From assembly GCA_901457705.2 (NCBI GenBank), contig LR590083.2:62001-126000 (forward strand): DNA of 64,000 bases, in the 5' to 3' direction. Of the stretch, positions 9,232 through 18,784 are shown in pieces. Position numbers and translations under genes: made by a program. Numbering within the stretch: position 1 is the stretch's first letter; each line of letters begins with the position of its first letter. This stretch comes from Beijerinckiaceae bacterium RH AL1. GTDB lineage: Bacteria > Pseudomonadota > Alphaproteobacteria > Rhizobiales > Beijerinckiaceae. The notes beneath the pieces are model-generated. The model worked only from the letters and a program-made list of their open reading frames with translations, was not told the DNA's origin and made no database searches.

Positions 9232-9980
9232 GCGCGGAACCGCCTCGTGTAGTCGGGATCGTAGAGCGCGCTCTCGCGAAAATCCTCCGCCGCAAGCGCG
9301 CGGCCGACGAGGATCAGCGCGGTGCGCTCCACCGGGTCGTCGGCCATCGCCGCGACGAGCGTCCCGAGCGTCGCCTGGACGACGCGCTCCTGCGGCCATG
9401 ACGCGTAGGCGACGACGGCGGCCGCGCAGTCGTCGCCGTAGTGCGGCGTGAGGTCGGCGACGACACGCGCCAGCGCGTGGATCGACAGGTGGATCGCCAG
9501 CGTCGCGCCCGTGGCTGCAAAGGCGGCGAGCCGCTCGCGCGGCGGCATGGCGGAGGCGCGGCCCGAGGTGCGGGTGAGCACGACGCTTTGGGCGACCTCG
9601 GGCAGGGTCAGCTCGCGGCGCAGCGCGGCGGCCGCGGCGGCGAAGGCGGGGACGCCGGGGGTCACGGTGTAGGGGATGCCGCGCCGGTCGAGCCGGCGCA
9701 TCTGTTCGCCCGCCGCGCTCCAGACCGACAGGTCGCCGGAGTGCAGCCGCGCGACATCCTGCCCCGCCTCGTGGGCGTGCAAAAACTCCGCCTCGATAGC
9801 GTCGAGGTCGAGGCTCGCAGTGTCGACGATGCGGGCGCCGGGCGGGCAGTGGGCGAGCAGCGCCGGCGGCACCAGCGAGCCGGCATAGAGGCACACCGGG
9901 CAGGCCGCGATGAGATCGCGCCCGCGCACGGTGATGAGGTCGGGCGCGCCCGGCCCGGCGCCGATGAAGTGGATGGTCAT
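9228..9980 (-). CDS. cobM: Precorrin-4 C(11)-methyltransferase
   Basis: CobM methylates precorrin-4 at C-11 with SAM. About 250 residues with the tetrapyrrole methylase pattern: [15 protein letters not shown] at the N-terminus, LHSGDLSVW in the substrate region, and [15 protein letters not shown] in the middle. A start at 10004 is possible, but ATG 9980 puts the first strand at residue 2, as is usual. No B12 riboswitch motif is visible in the 140 bases upstream, so this cluster may be regulated differently from cobH-cobI. Confidence 0.93.
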   Translation of the reverse strand: MTIHFIGAGPGAPDLITVRGRDLIAACPVCLYAGSLVPPALLAHCPPGARIVDTASLDLDAIEAEFLHAHEAGQDVARLHSGDLSVWSAAGEQMRRLDRRGIPYTVTPGVPAFAAAAAALRRELTLPEVAQSVVLTRTSGRASAMPPRERLAAFAATGATLAIHLSIHALARVVADLTPHYGDDCAAAVVAYASWPQERVVQATLGTLVAAMADDPVERTALILVGRALAAEDFRESALYDPDYTRRFRA

Positions 9981-10122
9981 GTGGCTTTCATCGGACAGCG
10001 TCACGCGCCGAGGTCAAGCTGATTTCGTGATCGCGGACCTTCGGGCGAAAGCCTGAGACCCGCCGAAGCGAAAGGGCGGCATGTGGCGACATCGGCCCGT
10101 CGCATGCGCGCTCAATCGAGGT

Positions 10123-10698
10123 TCAAGGGCCGGACAGCACTTTTCCATCGTAGCGGGAAAAGCTCAGGACTTCGATAAGCTTCGCTTGGCCCGGGATCTG
10201 TGCCGAGACATGCCAAGCTCCGTCCCGCTCGGTGGCTTGGAGAGCTTCCTCGGGAATGCGTGCATCACCCGGGTTCGATTTCATCAAGGCGTGAGCGAAG
10301 GCCACGGCATCCTCCGGCTTGTTGATGACGCCGCCATAAAGTGCTCGATTCAGGTCGAGATACCGACCATCCGGTTCGAACACGGTCGGCGGTCCGAATA
10401 TGCGATCGAATTCCTGAGGCGAAAATTTTTCATGCCAGTATTTCTTTTGGTCATCCGACAGCTGCGGTCGACCAGAGAAATCTATGGCCAACACTTGAGC
10501 GGTTGATTTATCTAGGAATACGGAAAAAATACAATGATGTAGTTTCAGCATGGGATCAAAGGATGACGATCCTTTGACCAGCCAGCTGCCGCCTCTGTCT
10601 ATGGCGTGGAGTGGAAGCTGACTTTTGAGTCTGTCGACGCCCTGCGTGCTGGTCAGGATAAGAGCAGCAAGTACTTGAGCCGTGACGGCGTCCATCAT
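10123..10698 (-). CDS. NTF2-fold immunity-like protein (YbbC/YhhH-like), orphan
   Basis: A 191-residue product with base use clearly lower in GC than its neighbours. The N-terminus has a short hydrophobic run (AQVLAALIL). The C-terminal half reads ALYGGVINKPEDAVAFAHAL, then RDGAWHVSAQIPG. This resembles the GGVI-x-D-x-x-TA-x-x-IAE...DGVWIV pattern of NTF2-fold immunity proteins of toxin systems. The assignment rests on pattern memory and is tentative. No partner toxin or secretion gene is adjacent. The ATG at 10698 has a GGAG nine bases upstream. Confidence 0.55.
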   Translation of the reverse strand: MMDAVTAQVLAALILTSTQGVDRLKSQLPLHAIDRGGSWLVKGSSSFDPMLKLHHCIFSVFLDKSTAQVLAIDFSGRPQLSDDQKKYWHEKFSPQEFDRIFGPPTVFEPDGRYLDLNRALYGGVINKPEDAVAFAHALMKSNPGDARIPEEALQATERDGAWHVSAQIPGQAKLIEVLSFSRYDGKVLSGP

Positions 10699-10998
10699 CT
10701 TGAGGCTCCTGCAAATCCTATTTCCTTACGATAGCTTAGAAACAATATTGACCACCCCGGCCAAAAAGTATGCACGCCCATGTTAACAAGATCAAGTCGA
10801 CCCGACATGGCGCTACCAACGCATTCAAGCCCACACCATGTAAGCTGACACGGGATGGGCATCCGCGTCAGCAATCCGGCCCCATCATTGCTGACGCTTG
10901 CCGGTCACCCGTTGCGTGCTGTACCCCGGGGCCTTCAGGATCGGGCGGCACCGTCCGTGCATCCGAGACGGACGCGCAGCGCGAAAGGGCAGCGAGCC
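10699..10998. other. Intergenic region upstream of icd, AT-richer than surroundings
   Basis: Three hundred bases between the divergent immunity-like gene and icd. The first 100 bases are AT-rich for this genome and probably hold the promoter of the minus-strand gene; the remainder should hold the icd promoter. I found no confident -35/-10 pair, RNA gene or coding frame here. Confidence 0.4.
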
Positions 10999-12234
10999 AT
11001 GAACAAGATCAAGGTCAAGAACCCGATCGTCGAGCTCGACGGCGACGAGATGACCCGGATCATCTGGCACTACATCCGCGACAAGCTCATCCACCCCTAC
11101 CTCGACGTCGACCTCGAGTACTACGACCTCTCCGTCGAGAACCGCGACGCGACGGACGATCAGGTGTCGATCGACGCGGCGAACGCGATCAAGCGCCACG
11201 GCGTCGGGGTGAAGTGCGCGACGATCACGCCGGACGAGGCGCGCGTCGAGGAGTTCAACCTCAAGCAGATGTGGAAGTCGCCGAACGGCACGATCCGCAA
11301 CATCCTCGGTGGCGTCATCTTCCGCGAGCCGATCATCTGCCGCAACGTGCCGCGCCTCGTGCCGGGCTGGACGCAGCCGATCGTCGTCGGCCGCCACGCC
11401 TACGGCGACCAGTACCGCGCGACCATGATCCGCGTGCCCGGCAAGGGCCGGCTGACGATGAAGTTCGAGGGCGAGGACGGCCAGGTCATCGAGGAGGAGG
11501 TGTTCCAGTTCCCCGACGCCGGCGTCGCGATGAGCATGTACAACCTCGACGGCTCGATCCGCGACTTCGCCCGCGCCTCGCTGAACTACGGCCTAGCCCG
11601 CAAATACCCGGTCTATCTCTCGACCAAGAACACGATCCTCAAGAGCTACGACGGGCGCTTCAAGGACATCTTCGCCGAGATCTACAAGAACGAGTTCCAA
11701 AAGGACTTCGAGGAAGCCGGCATCACCTACGAGCACCGGCTGATCGACGACATGGTCGCCTGCGCGATGAAATGGTCGGGCGGCTACGTGTGGGCCTGCA
11801 AGAACTACGACGGCGACGTGCAGTCGGACACGGTGGCGCAGGGCTTCGGCTCGCTCGGCCTGATGACCTCCGTGCTGATGACGCCGGACGGCCAGACCGT
11901 CGAGGCCGAGGCGGCGCACGGCACGGTGACGCGCCACTTCCGCCAGCACCAGGCTGGCAAGGCGACGTCGACGAACTCGATCGCCTCGATCTTCGCCTGG
12001 ACGCGCGGCCTCGCGCATCGCGCCAAGCTCGATTCGAACGACGACCTCGCCAATTTCGCCACGACGCTCGAGCGCGTCTGCGTCGACACCGTCGAGTCGG
12101 GCTTCATGACGAAGGACCTAGCGCTCCTCGTCGGCGCCGAGCAGCGCTGGCTCTCGACCACAGGCTTCCTAGACAAGGTCGACGCGAACCTCCGCACCGC
12201 GATGGGCGGCGGCAATCTCGAGGCGGCGCAGTAG
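10999..12234 (+). CDS. icd: NADP-dependent isocitrate dehydrogenase
   Basis: Converts isocitrate to 2-oxoglutarate with NADPH formation, in the citrate cycle. The 411-residue protein is of the homodimeric, eukaryote-like type found in alphaproteobacteria: [14 protein letters not shown] at residues 9-22, [12 protein letters not shown] around 95-106, [18 protein letters not shown] near 210-230, and [14 protein letters not shown] with the cofactor-binding region near 300. The ATG at 10999 starts the conserved N-terminus ([13 protein letters not shown]); the open frame upstream is not conserved-looking. With acs and glcB it forms part of acetate/glyoxylate metabolism. Confidence 0.96.
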   Translation: MNKIKVKNPIVELDGDEMTRIIWHYIRDKLIHPYLDVDLEYYDLSVENRDATDDQVSIDAANAIKRHGVGVKCATITPDEARVEEFNLKQMWKSPNGTIRNILGGVIFREPIICRNVPRLVPGWTQPIVVGRHAYGDQYRATMIRVPGKGRLTMKFEGEDGQVIEEEVFQFPDAGVAMSMYNLDGSIRDFARASLNYGLARKYPVYLSTKNTILKSYDGRFKDIFAEIYKNEFQKDFEEAGITYEHRLIDDMVACAMKWSGGYVWACKNYDGDVQSDTVAQGFGSLGLMTSVLMTPDGQTVEAEAAHGTVTRHFRQHQAGKATSTNSIASIFAWTRGLAHRAKLDSNDDLANFATTLERVCVDTVESGFMTKDLALLVGAEQRWLSTTGFLDKVDANLRTAMGGGNLEAAQ

Positions 12235-12367
12235 CGCGCGCCGTGGGTGAGAGCCCGGTAAGCTGGACCCGCGGACCTCCGTCGCGCGAGTTGCCTTCCG
12301 TCTCGCGCGATGACGGCGAACGCCCAGGCCTCCCGCGCATTGCCTCCGGCCACAACGGAGCAACGAC

Positions 12368-12673
12368 ATGTCCCTTGATACCGACACGCCCGCGAAGGTC
12401 CTCGAGCGGGGAAAAGCCCTGGCGCGCGGCGCCGTCGAAGAGCGTGGCGTCATCGCCGCGATGATCGTCGCCTTCCTCGGCATCGCCATCATCGGGCCGG
12501 CCTGGACGCGCGCCCGCACCCCGCGTTCGCGCGCCCAAAAGATCCGGGACGAGGCGGCTTTCCAGGCCGAGGCGTTCCGCCGGCGCGCACAGAAGTCCAG
12601 CCGCCGCGCGCGAAAGTCGACGCGCAAGGTCGCAAAACGGCTGGGCGGCGGCACTCTCGAGCGTTACTTCTAG
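12368..12673 (+). CDS. Small membrane protein with basic tail
   Basis: 101 residues with one transmembrane segment (about residues 28-45, VIAAMIVAFLGIAIIG) and a strongly basic C-terminal half rich in arginine and lysine. The family is not recognised. The ATG at 12368 follows a GGAG eight bases upstream. It sits alone between icd and pgi on the same strand. The basic tail would lie on the cytoplasmic side by the positive-inside rule. Confidence 0.6.
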   Translation: MSLDTDTPAKVLERGKALARGAVEERGVIAAMIVAFLGIAIIGPAWTRARTPRSRAQKIRDEAAFQAEAFRRRAQKSSRRARKSTRKVAKRLGGGTLERYF

Positions 12674-12714
12674 GCGCGCCGGAGACTCGGCCGAACCACG
12701 TATGGGGGTGACTT

Positions 12715-14358
12715 ATGGCGCACGACATCGCCAAGCAGATCGCCGCGCTCAAGGCGCATCACGACGTCACCAAGGCCGAGCCCGTCATAGAGCTGTTTGC
12801 CGCCGACCCCGAGCGGTTCGCGAAATTCCACGTCGCGATCGACGACCTGCTGTTCGACTATTCGAAGCAGCGGGTGACGGGCGAAACCATGAAGCTGCTC
12901 TTCGATCTCGCCGCGGCGGCGGGATTGGAGCAGCGTCGCGCCGCGCTTTTTGCCGGCGAGACGGTGAACCCGACCGAGCATCGCGCGGCGCTGCACATGG
13001 CGTTGCGCAACGTCTCGGGCAAGCCGATGAAGGCGCAGGGGCAGGACGTGATGCCCGATGTGATCGCCGTGCGCGACAGGATGGGCGAATTCGCCGAGGC
13101 GATCCGCTCCGGCACGATCAAGGGCGCGAGCGGCAAGCCATTCACCGACATCGTGAACATCGGGATCGGCGGCTCCGACCTCGGGCCGGCGATGGCGGCG
13201 CGGGCGCTCTCGCCCTACGTGCAGAAGGGCCTTTCGCTGCACTTCGTCTCCAATGTCGACGGGGCCGACCTCGGCGACGTTTTGAAGGTGGTGCCGCTCG
13301 AGACGACGCTGTTCATCGTGTGCTCGAAAACCTTCACGACCCTCGAGACGATGACCAACGCGCAGTCTGCGCGGAAGGCCGTCGCCGCGAAGCTCGGCGA
13401 AACGGCCGTAATCGACCATTTCGCGGCGGTGTCGACGCAGCTCGACAAGATCGCCGAGTTCGGCATCGCCGAGGATCGCGTGTTCGGCTTCTGGGACTGG
13501 GTCGGCGGCCGCTACTCGGTGTGGTCGGCGATCGGCCTCTCGGTGATGATCGGCATCGGCCGCGATAACTTCCACGAGTTCCTTGCCGGCGGCCAGGACA
13601 TCGACGAGCACTTCGTCTCCGCGCCGCTCGAGAAGAACATCCCGGCGCTGATGGGCCTGATCGAGGTGTGGAACCACAACATCCTCGATTACGCGACGCA
13701 GGCGGTGATCCCCTACGACAACCGTCTCGCCCGGTTCCCGGCCTATCTGCAGCAGCTCGAGATGGAGTCGAACGGCAAGCACACGCAGCTCGACGGGTCC
13801 GAGGCCGACATGGCGACGTCGCCGATCATCTTCGGCGAGCCGGGCACCAACGGCCAGCATGCCTTCTTCCAGATGCTGCACCAGGGTACCGAGCCCGTGC
13901 CGATCGACTTCCTGCTCGCCGCCAAGCCCACCGACGCCGACCAGCACCATCACGACCTGCTGGCGGCCAACTGCTTCGCGCAGGGCGAGGCGCTGATGCG
14001 CGGTCGCACGCTCGACGAGGTGAAGACGCTGCTCAAGAAGCAGGGTCTCGACGACGCGGCGATCGCGTCGCTTGCGCCGCACAAGACCTTCGAGGGCAGC
14101 CGCCCGACCTCGACCTTCCTCTACACGAGCCTGACGCCGCGCGCGCTCGGCCGCCTCATCGCGCTCTACGAGCACAAGGTGTTCACGATGGGCGTCATCT
14201 GGAACATCGGCTCGTTCGACCAGTGGGGCGTCGAGCTCGGCAAGGAGCTCGCCGGGCGCCTCGTGCCGATCGTATCGGATAAAACCAAGTCGACGGCCGA
14301 TCTCGATTCGTCTACCGCAGGCCTCATCGAGGGCATGCGTCGTCTCGCGGCGAGCTGA
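12715..14358 (+). CDS. pgi: Glucose-6-phosphate isomerase
   Basis: Interconverts glucose 6-phosphate and fructose 6-phosphate. The 547-residue length is normal for the long bacterial form. Signature motifs are present: NIGIGGSDLGPAMAARAL around residues 145-162, SKTFTTLET around 203-211, GEPGTNGQHAFFQMLHQG (active-site glutamate region) around 379-396 and GSRPTSTF, LGRLIALYEHKVF toward the C-terminus. With zwf and gntK in the same window it belongs to hexose-phosphate metabolism, though these genes are not in one operon. Confidence 0.97.
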   Translation: MAHDIAKQIAALKAHHDVTKAEPVIELFAADPERFAKFHVAIDDLLFDYSKQRVTGETMKLLFDLAAAAGLEQRRAALFAGETVNPTEHRAALHMALRNVSGKPMKAQGQDVMPDVIAVRDRMGEFAEAIRSGTIKGASGKPFTDIVNIGIGGSDLGPAMAARALSPYVQKGLSLHFVSNVDGADLGDVLKVVPLETTLFIVCSKTFTTLETMTNAQSARKAVAAKLGETAVIDHFAAVSTQLDKIAEFGIAEDRVFGFWDWVGGRYSVWSAIGLSVMIGIGRDNFHEFLAGGQDIDEHFVSAPLEKNIPALMGLIEVWNHNILDYATQAVIPYDNRLARFPAYLQQLEMESNGKHTQLDGSEADMATSPIIFGEPGTNGQHAFFQMLHQGTEPVPIDFLLAAKPTDADQHHHDLLAANCFAQGEALMRGRTLDEVKTLLKKQGLDDAAIASLAPHKTFEGSRPTSTFLYTSLTPRALGRLIALYEHKVFTMGVIWNIGSFDQWGVELGKELAGRLVPIVSDKTKSTADLDSSTAGLIEGMRRLAAS

Positions 14359-14381
14359 CGGGCCCGCGCGAAAGAGACGAT

Positions 14382-15350
14382 GTGAGTGATCGATCTGCTG
14401 ACCGCGGGTCTCCCGCGGTTTTGGCGCGGCTCGGCAGCTGGCTGTGGGGCCAGCCCTGGCTGCTGCTCGTCGGCATGGCGACGCTCTTCGGCGCCAACGG
14501 CATCGCTGCGCGGCTCGCAACGGGCGAGATGTCGCCGCTCGTCCTCGTCTTCCTGCGCTGGTGCATCGTCTGCCTGGCTTTGATGCCGATCCTGAGCCGC
14601 CCGCAGCGCGACGAGGTGCGCTGGCTTCTGCGTGCGCATCGCGGCCGGCTGGCCTGGATGTCGCTGCTCGCCTTCGCCGGCTACAATGCGGTGTTCTTCA
14701 CCGCCGCCTATCACACAAGCGCGATCAACCTGACGCTGCTGCAGAGCTCGATCCCGCCGTTCACCCTGCTCGGCGCGGCGCTGGTGTTCGGCACGCGGGT
14801 GCGCGCGCCGCAGGTGCTCGGCATGCTCCTCACCTTCCTCGGCGTGCTGGTGGTGGCGGCGAAGGGCGACCTCGGCGCGCTGTCGCAGCTGCGGCTCAAC
14901 GCGTCCGACGTCTCGATCATCCTCGTCTGCGCCGGCTATGCGGCCTATCTGCTCGGCTTGCGCACGCGGCCTGCCACGTCCGCGCTCGCCTTCTTCGCCG
15001 CGCTTGCGATCGTCTCGACGCTCTGGGCCGTGCCGATGGCGCTCTACGAGATCGCGACCGGCCACGCCTACTGGCCGAGCCTCAAGGGCTGGCTCGTTGT
15101 ACTGTTCATCGCCTTTGGGCCGTCGTTCGCGGCGCAGGTGTTCTTCCTGCGCGGCGTCGATCTCATCGGGCCCGGGCGCGCCGGCCTCGCGCCGAACCTC
15201 GTGCCGATCGCCGGCGCGCTGGGCGCCGTGCTCATCCTGCACGAACCGTTCACGCTCGCCGACGGCTGCGCCCTCGTGCTGGGGATCGGCGGCGTCTCGC
15301 TCGCCGAATGGTCGGTGGCGCGGGCGCTGCGGCGGGAGCGGAGCGCCTAG
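14382..15350 (+). CDS. EamA/DMT-family transporter
   Basis: A 322-residue inner-membrane protein with about ten hydrophobic segments in two similar halves, typical of drug/metabolite transporters with two EamA domains (roughly residues 25-160 and 180-315). Visible family features are SPLVLVFLRW in the first repeat, NLTLLQSSIPPFTLLGA, and LIGPGRAGLAPNLVPI in the second. The start is GTG at 14382, 23 bases after pgi. Substrate cannot be predicted. Confidence 0.9.
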   Translation: MSDRSADRGSPAVLARLGSWLWGQPWLLLVGMATLFGANGIAARLATGEMSPLVLVFLRWCIVCLALMPILSRPQRDEVRWLLRAHRGRLAWMSLLAFAGYNAVFFTAAYHTSAINLTLLQSSIPPFTLLGAALVFGTRVRAPQVLGMLLTFLGVLVVAAKGDLGALSQLRLNASDVSIILVCAGYAAYLLGLRTRPATSALAFFAALAIVSTLWAVPMALYEIATGHAYWPSLKGWLVVLFIAFGPSFAAQVFFLRGVDLIGPGRAGLAPNLVPIAGALGAVLILHEPFTLADGCALVLGIGGVSLAEWSVARALRRERSA

Positions 15351-15365
15351 CCGCGACCGGCAGGA

Positions 15366-17708
15366 CTACTCGGCGGCGATCGCCAGCTCGACCTCGGCCA
15401 GCTCGGGCTCGGGCCGATCGTCCCATGTCCCCACCCACGGCTCCAGCACCACCGGGATCGACTTCGAGGTCGGCGTGTTCGAGCGCAGGGCGCGGCGGCT
15501 CAGCGGCACCAGCGGGTTGGTCTCGGGGTAGTAGGCCGCCGCGCACCCCTGCGGGAGGTTGTAATCGACGAGGCGGAAGCCGCCGACCGAGCGCGCGTTG
15601 CCGTCCGGCGCGATCGTGCGCATGGCGACGAAGGCGCCGGGCTCGTAGCCGAGCCGCTCGCGGTCGGCCGCGTTGACGAAGACCACCATGCGCTGGCCGA
15701 AGACGCCGCGGTAGCGGTCGTCGAGCCCGTAGATCGTCGTGTTGTACTGGTCGTGGCTGCGGATCGTCATGAGCTGCAGCACGTCGTCGCGATCCCTGGG
15801 CATCTCGTTTTCCTCGAGCCCGTGGTGGACGATGAAGTTCGCCTTGCCCGTCGCCGTGCGCCACTCGCGCCGATCGACCGGCGAGTCGAGGCGGAAGCCG
15901 CCTTTCTGGCGGATGCGCTTGTTGTAGTCCTTGAACAGCTCCGGCATCACGCTCTCGATCGCCGCGCGGATGCAATCGTAGTTGGCGGCAAAACCGTCCC
16001 AGTCGATGCCGAGCGCCGGCGGCAGCGTCGCCTTGGCCATGCTGCAGACGATCTCGATCTCCGACTTCAGGAACGGCGACGCCGGCTCGTTCATGCCGGC
16101 CGAGCCGTGCGTGAAGGACATCGAGTCCTCCACCGTCACGATCTGCTTGCGGCCGCCGGTCATATCGATCTCGGTGCGGCCGAGGCAGGGCAGGATTAGC
16201 GCGGTGCGCCCGTGCACGAGGTGGCCGCGGTTGAGCTTGGTCGCGATCTGCACTGTGAGATCGAGACCGCGCATCGCGCGCGCCACGACCGGCGTGTCCG
16301 GCGCCGCGAGCAAGAAGTTGCCGCCGAGGCCGATGAAGGCCCGCGAGCGCCCGTCGGCCATCGCCTCGATCGCCGCGACGACGTCGTGGCCGTGGTGGCG
16401 CGGCGAGACGAAGCCGAAGGTCCGGTCCATGCCGGCGAGGAAGGCCTCCTTCGGCTGCTCCCAGATGCCGACGGTGCGGTTGCCCTGCACGTTGGAATGG
16501 CCGCGCACCGGGCAGACGCCGGCACCCGGCCTGCCCATGTTGCCGCGCATGAGCAGCAGGTTGACGATCTGCTGGATGTTGGCGACGCCGGTGCGATGCT
16601 GGGTGATGCCCATGCCCCACACCGCGATCACCGCCTTGGCCTTCATGTAGAGCGCGGCGATGCGCTCGATCTCGTTCCGCGAGAGGCCGGACTCGGCGAC
16701 GATGTCGTCCCAGGAGGTCGAGCGGATGTCGGCGGCCAGCACCTCGAAGCCGTGCGTGTGCTCGGCGATGAAGTCGACGTCGAGGACGCGCTTGCCGCCC
16801 GTCGCCATCGCATCGTCGTCGGCGGTCAGCACGGCCTTCATCATGCCCTTCACGGCGGCCATGTCGCCGCCGATGCGCACCTGGCAATACTGCGTCGAGA
16901 TCGGCACCGGCTTCACCATGTCGCCGACGTGCTGCGGCGAGGCGAAGCGCTCGAGCGAGCGCTCGCGCAGCGGGTTGAAGGCGACGATCTCGGCCCCGCG
17001 CTTGGCCGCCGCGCGCAGGTCGTTGAGCATGCGCGGCGAGTTGGTGCCGGGGTTCTGGCCGAACACCATAATCATGTCGGCCTTCTCGAAATCGTCGAGA
17101 AGCACGGTGCCCTTAGGCACGCCGATCGAGTCCGGCAGCGCCACCGAGGTCGACTCGTGGCACATGTTCGAGCAGTCGGGAAAATTGTTGGTGCCGTAGG
17201 CGCGCGCGAAGGCCTGGAACATGAAGGCGGCCTCGTTGGAGGCGCGGCCGGAGACGTAGAACTCGGCCTGGTCGGGATCGGGCAGCGCGCGCAGCCGCTC
17301 GCCGATCAGCGCGAAGGCGTCGTCCCACGCGATCGGCACGTAGTGGTCGGTCGCCGGCTCGTAGACCATGGGATGCGTCAGGCGACCCTGGTCCTCGAGC
17401 GCGAAGTCGCTCCACTCCAGAAGCTCGGTGACGGTGTGCGCGGCGAAGAAAGCCGGCGTCGTGCGCTTCTTGGTGGCCTCCCAGGCCACCGCCTTGGCGC
17501 CGTTCTCGCAGTACTCGAACGAGCTCGTATGCTTGGGGTCGGGCCAGCCGCAGCCGGGGCAGTCGAAGCCGTCGCCCTTGTTCATGGCGAGGAGGGTCCG
17601 GTTGCCCGAGATCAGGATCTTCTGCCGGCAGAGGTGACGCTCGACGGCATCGAGCGCCCCGATGCCGCCGGCCGGTCCGCCGTATGCCTTGATCTTCGGT
17701 TTTGCCAT
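15366..17708 (-). CDS. FdhF/YdeP-family molybdopterin oxidoreductase
   Basis: About 780 residues of a molybdopterin-bis(guanine dinucleotide) oxidoreductase. The N-terminus has a single CPGC motif (GFDCPGCGWPDP, about residues 48-59) as in YdeP, rather than a full four-cysteine Fe-S site. Further pattern matches are NMCHESTSVAL, MVFGQNPGTNSPRML, WGMGITQH, PVRGHSNVQGNRTVG and, near the end, SHDQYNTTIYGLDDRYRG. YdeP has been linked to acid resistance in E. coli; the substrate is unknown. ATG 17708 starts MAKPKIKAYGGPAGG with a nearby CGGAG. It is divergent from a LysR regulator. Confidence 0.92.
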   Translation of the reverse strand: MAKPKIKAYGGPAGGIGALDAVERHLCRQKILISGNRTLLAMNKGDGFDCPGCGWPDPKHTSSFEYCENGAKAVAWEATKKRTTPAFFAAHTVTELLEWSDFALEDQGRLTHPMVYEPATDHYVPIAWDDAFALIGERLRALPDPDQAEFYVSGRASNEAAFMFQAFARAYGTNNFPDCSNMCHESTSVALPDSIGVPKGTVLLDDFEKADMIMVFGQNPGTNSPRMLNDLRAAAKRGAEIVAFNPLRERSLERFASPQHVGDMVKPVPISTQYCQVRIGGDMAAVKGMMKAVLTADDDAMATGGKRVLDVDFIAEHTHGFEVLAADIRSTSWDDIVAESGLSRNEIERIAALYMKAKAVIAVWGMGITQHRTGVANIQQIVNLLLMRGNMGRPGAGVCPVRGHSNVQGNRTVGIWEQPKEAFLAGMDRTFGFVSPRHHGHDVVAAIEAMADGRSRAFIGLGGNFLLAAPDTPVVARAMRGLDLTVQIATKLNRGHLVHGRTALILPCLGRTEIDMTGGRKQIVTVEDSMSFTHGSAGMNEPASPFLKSEIEIVCSMAKATLPPALGIDWDGFAANYDCIRAAIESVMPELFKDYNKRIRQKGGFRLDSPVDRREWRTATGKANFIVHHGLEENEMPRDRDDVLQLMTIRSHDQYNTTIYGLDDRYRGVFGQRMVVFVNAADRERLGYEPGAFVAMRTIAPDGNARSVGGFRLVDYNLPQGCAAAYYPETNPLVPLSRRALRSNTPTSKSIPVVLEPWVGTWDDRPEPELAEVELAIAAE

Positions 17709-17805
17709 CGAGCCCGCTCCGGGTGCGCCAAAAGATTCCTCAGGCGCCGCATGGGTTTGCATTCCGGAGCTATGCCTTTGGCCAGGTAGCGGGTATCGCC
17801 GCGCA

Positions 17806-17822
17806 CGCAAATGATTTTTGCG
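17806..17822. promoter_or_regulatory. Inverted repeat, candidate LysR-type operator
   Basis: CGCAAA (17806-17811), five bases, TTTGCG (17817-17822): a perfect 6-bp inverted repeat in the 143-bp gap between the YdeP-type oxidoreductase and the LysR gene. LysR proteins usually bind such dyads in divergent promoters. The link to this regulator is inferred from position only. Confidence 0.45.
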
Positions 17823-17851
17823 CTTTGGGAAACAATGTTAAGCCGTCCGTC

Positions 17852-18775
17852 ATGGACATGCTGGCCGCCATGCAGAGCTTCGTGCGGGTCGTCGAGCACG
17901 GCTCCTTTTCACGCGCAGCAGGGTCGCTCGGCGTGCAGACCTCGGCGGTGTCGCGGACCATAGCGGCGCTCGAGCGCGAGCTGTCGGTCGACCTCTTCAA
18001 GCGCACCACGCGATCGCTGCACCTCACCGAGCCGGGCGCGACCTTCTACCAGCACGCCCGCACCGTGCTGCGCGAGGTCGACGACGCGGTGATCGCCGTC
18101 TCCGACCACAGGGACCAGCCGAGCGGCGTGCTCAAGCTCGCGTTGCCGGATGCGTTCGCGCGCCTCCACATCATGCCGCACGTGCCCGAGCTGCTGGCGC
18201 GCTACTCCGACCTGCGGCTCGACCTGCAGCTCAGCGACGTGCGCGTCGACATCATCTCCGTCGGCGCCGACGCGGCGATCCGCATCGGCCCCTTAATCGA
18301 CTCCGCGCTCATCGCCCGCAAGCTGGCGCCGCACCGTCGCGTGCTCTGCGCAAGTCCAGCCTATCTCGCCGCGCGCCCGGCGCCGAAGCGTCCCGAGGAT
18401 CTCGTCCAGCACGACTGCCTGATCTATTCGCTGCAGCCCTCGCACAACTGGTACTTTCGCGATGCCGAGGGCGCCGAGACGGCGCTGCCGGTGCGTGGCC
18501 CGCTGCGCGCCGACGATTCCGAGCCGCTGCGCGCCGCTGCGCTCGCCGGTCTCGGGATGGTCTTGCTGCCGACATGGCTCGTCGGCGACGACCTTCGCGC
18601 CGGGCGACTCGAGCGCGTCCTGCCTGCCTTCCAGGCGATGATCGCGACGCAGCCGTCGGGCATCTTCGGGCTCTACCCGCCGCACCGCGCCGTCCCGAGC
18701 AAGGTGCGGGTGTTCCTCGACTTCCTGCAGGGCAAGTTCGGGCGGACGCCGTACTGGGAGAAAGGCCTGGCGTGA
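17852..18775 (+). CDS. LysR-family transcriptional regulator
   Basis: A 307-residue regulator. The N-terminal winged HTH is plain: MQSFVRVVEHGSFSRAAGSL, then QTSAVSRTIAALERELSVDLF and a RTTRSLHLTEPG wing. The rest is a LysR effector-binding domain (about residues 90-300), resembling the CrgA/DsdC-like group. ATG 17852 places the HTH at the usual distance; the longer upstream frame runs into the neighbouring promoter. It is divergent from the YdeP-type oxidoreductase and is the obvious candidate regulator of that gene. No Shine-Dalgarno is obvious. Confidence 0.92.
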   Translation: MDMLAAMQSFVRVVEHGSFSRAAGSLGVQTSAVSRTIAALERELSVDLFKRTTRSLHLTEPGATFYQHARTVLREVDDAVIAVSDHRDQPSGVLKLALPDAFARLHIMPHVPELLARYSDLRLDLQLSDVRVDIISVGADAAIRIGPLIDSALIARKLAPHRRVLCASPAYLAARPAPKRPEDLVQHDCLIYSLQPSHNWYFRDAEGAETALPVRGPLRADDSEPLRAAALAGLGMVLLPTWLVGDDLRAGRLERVLPAFQAMIATQPSGIFGLYPPHRAVPSKVRVFLDFLQGKFGRTPYWEKGLA

Positions 18776-18784
18776 TCCCGGCCG

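Noticed and set aside
9981-10122. Second B12 riboswitch before cobM
   Set aside because: The B12 box and the closing GCCAGG element are absent on either strand in this stretch.
12670-14520. 616-codon minus-strand frame opposite pgi
   Set aside because: Antisense shadow of a well-supported pgi; no conserved motif.
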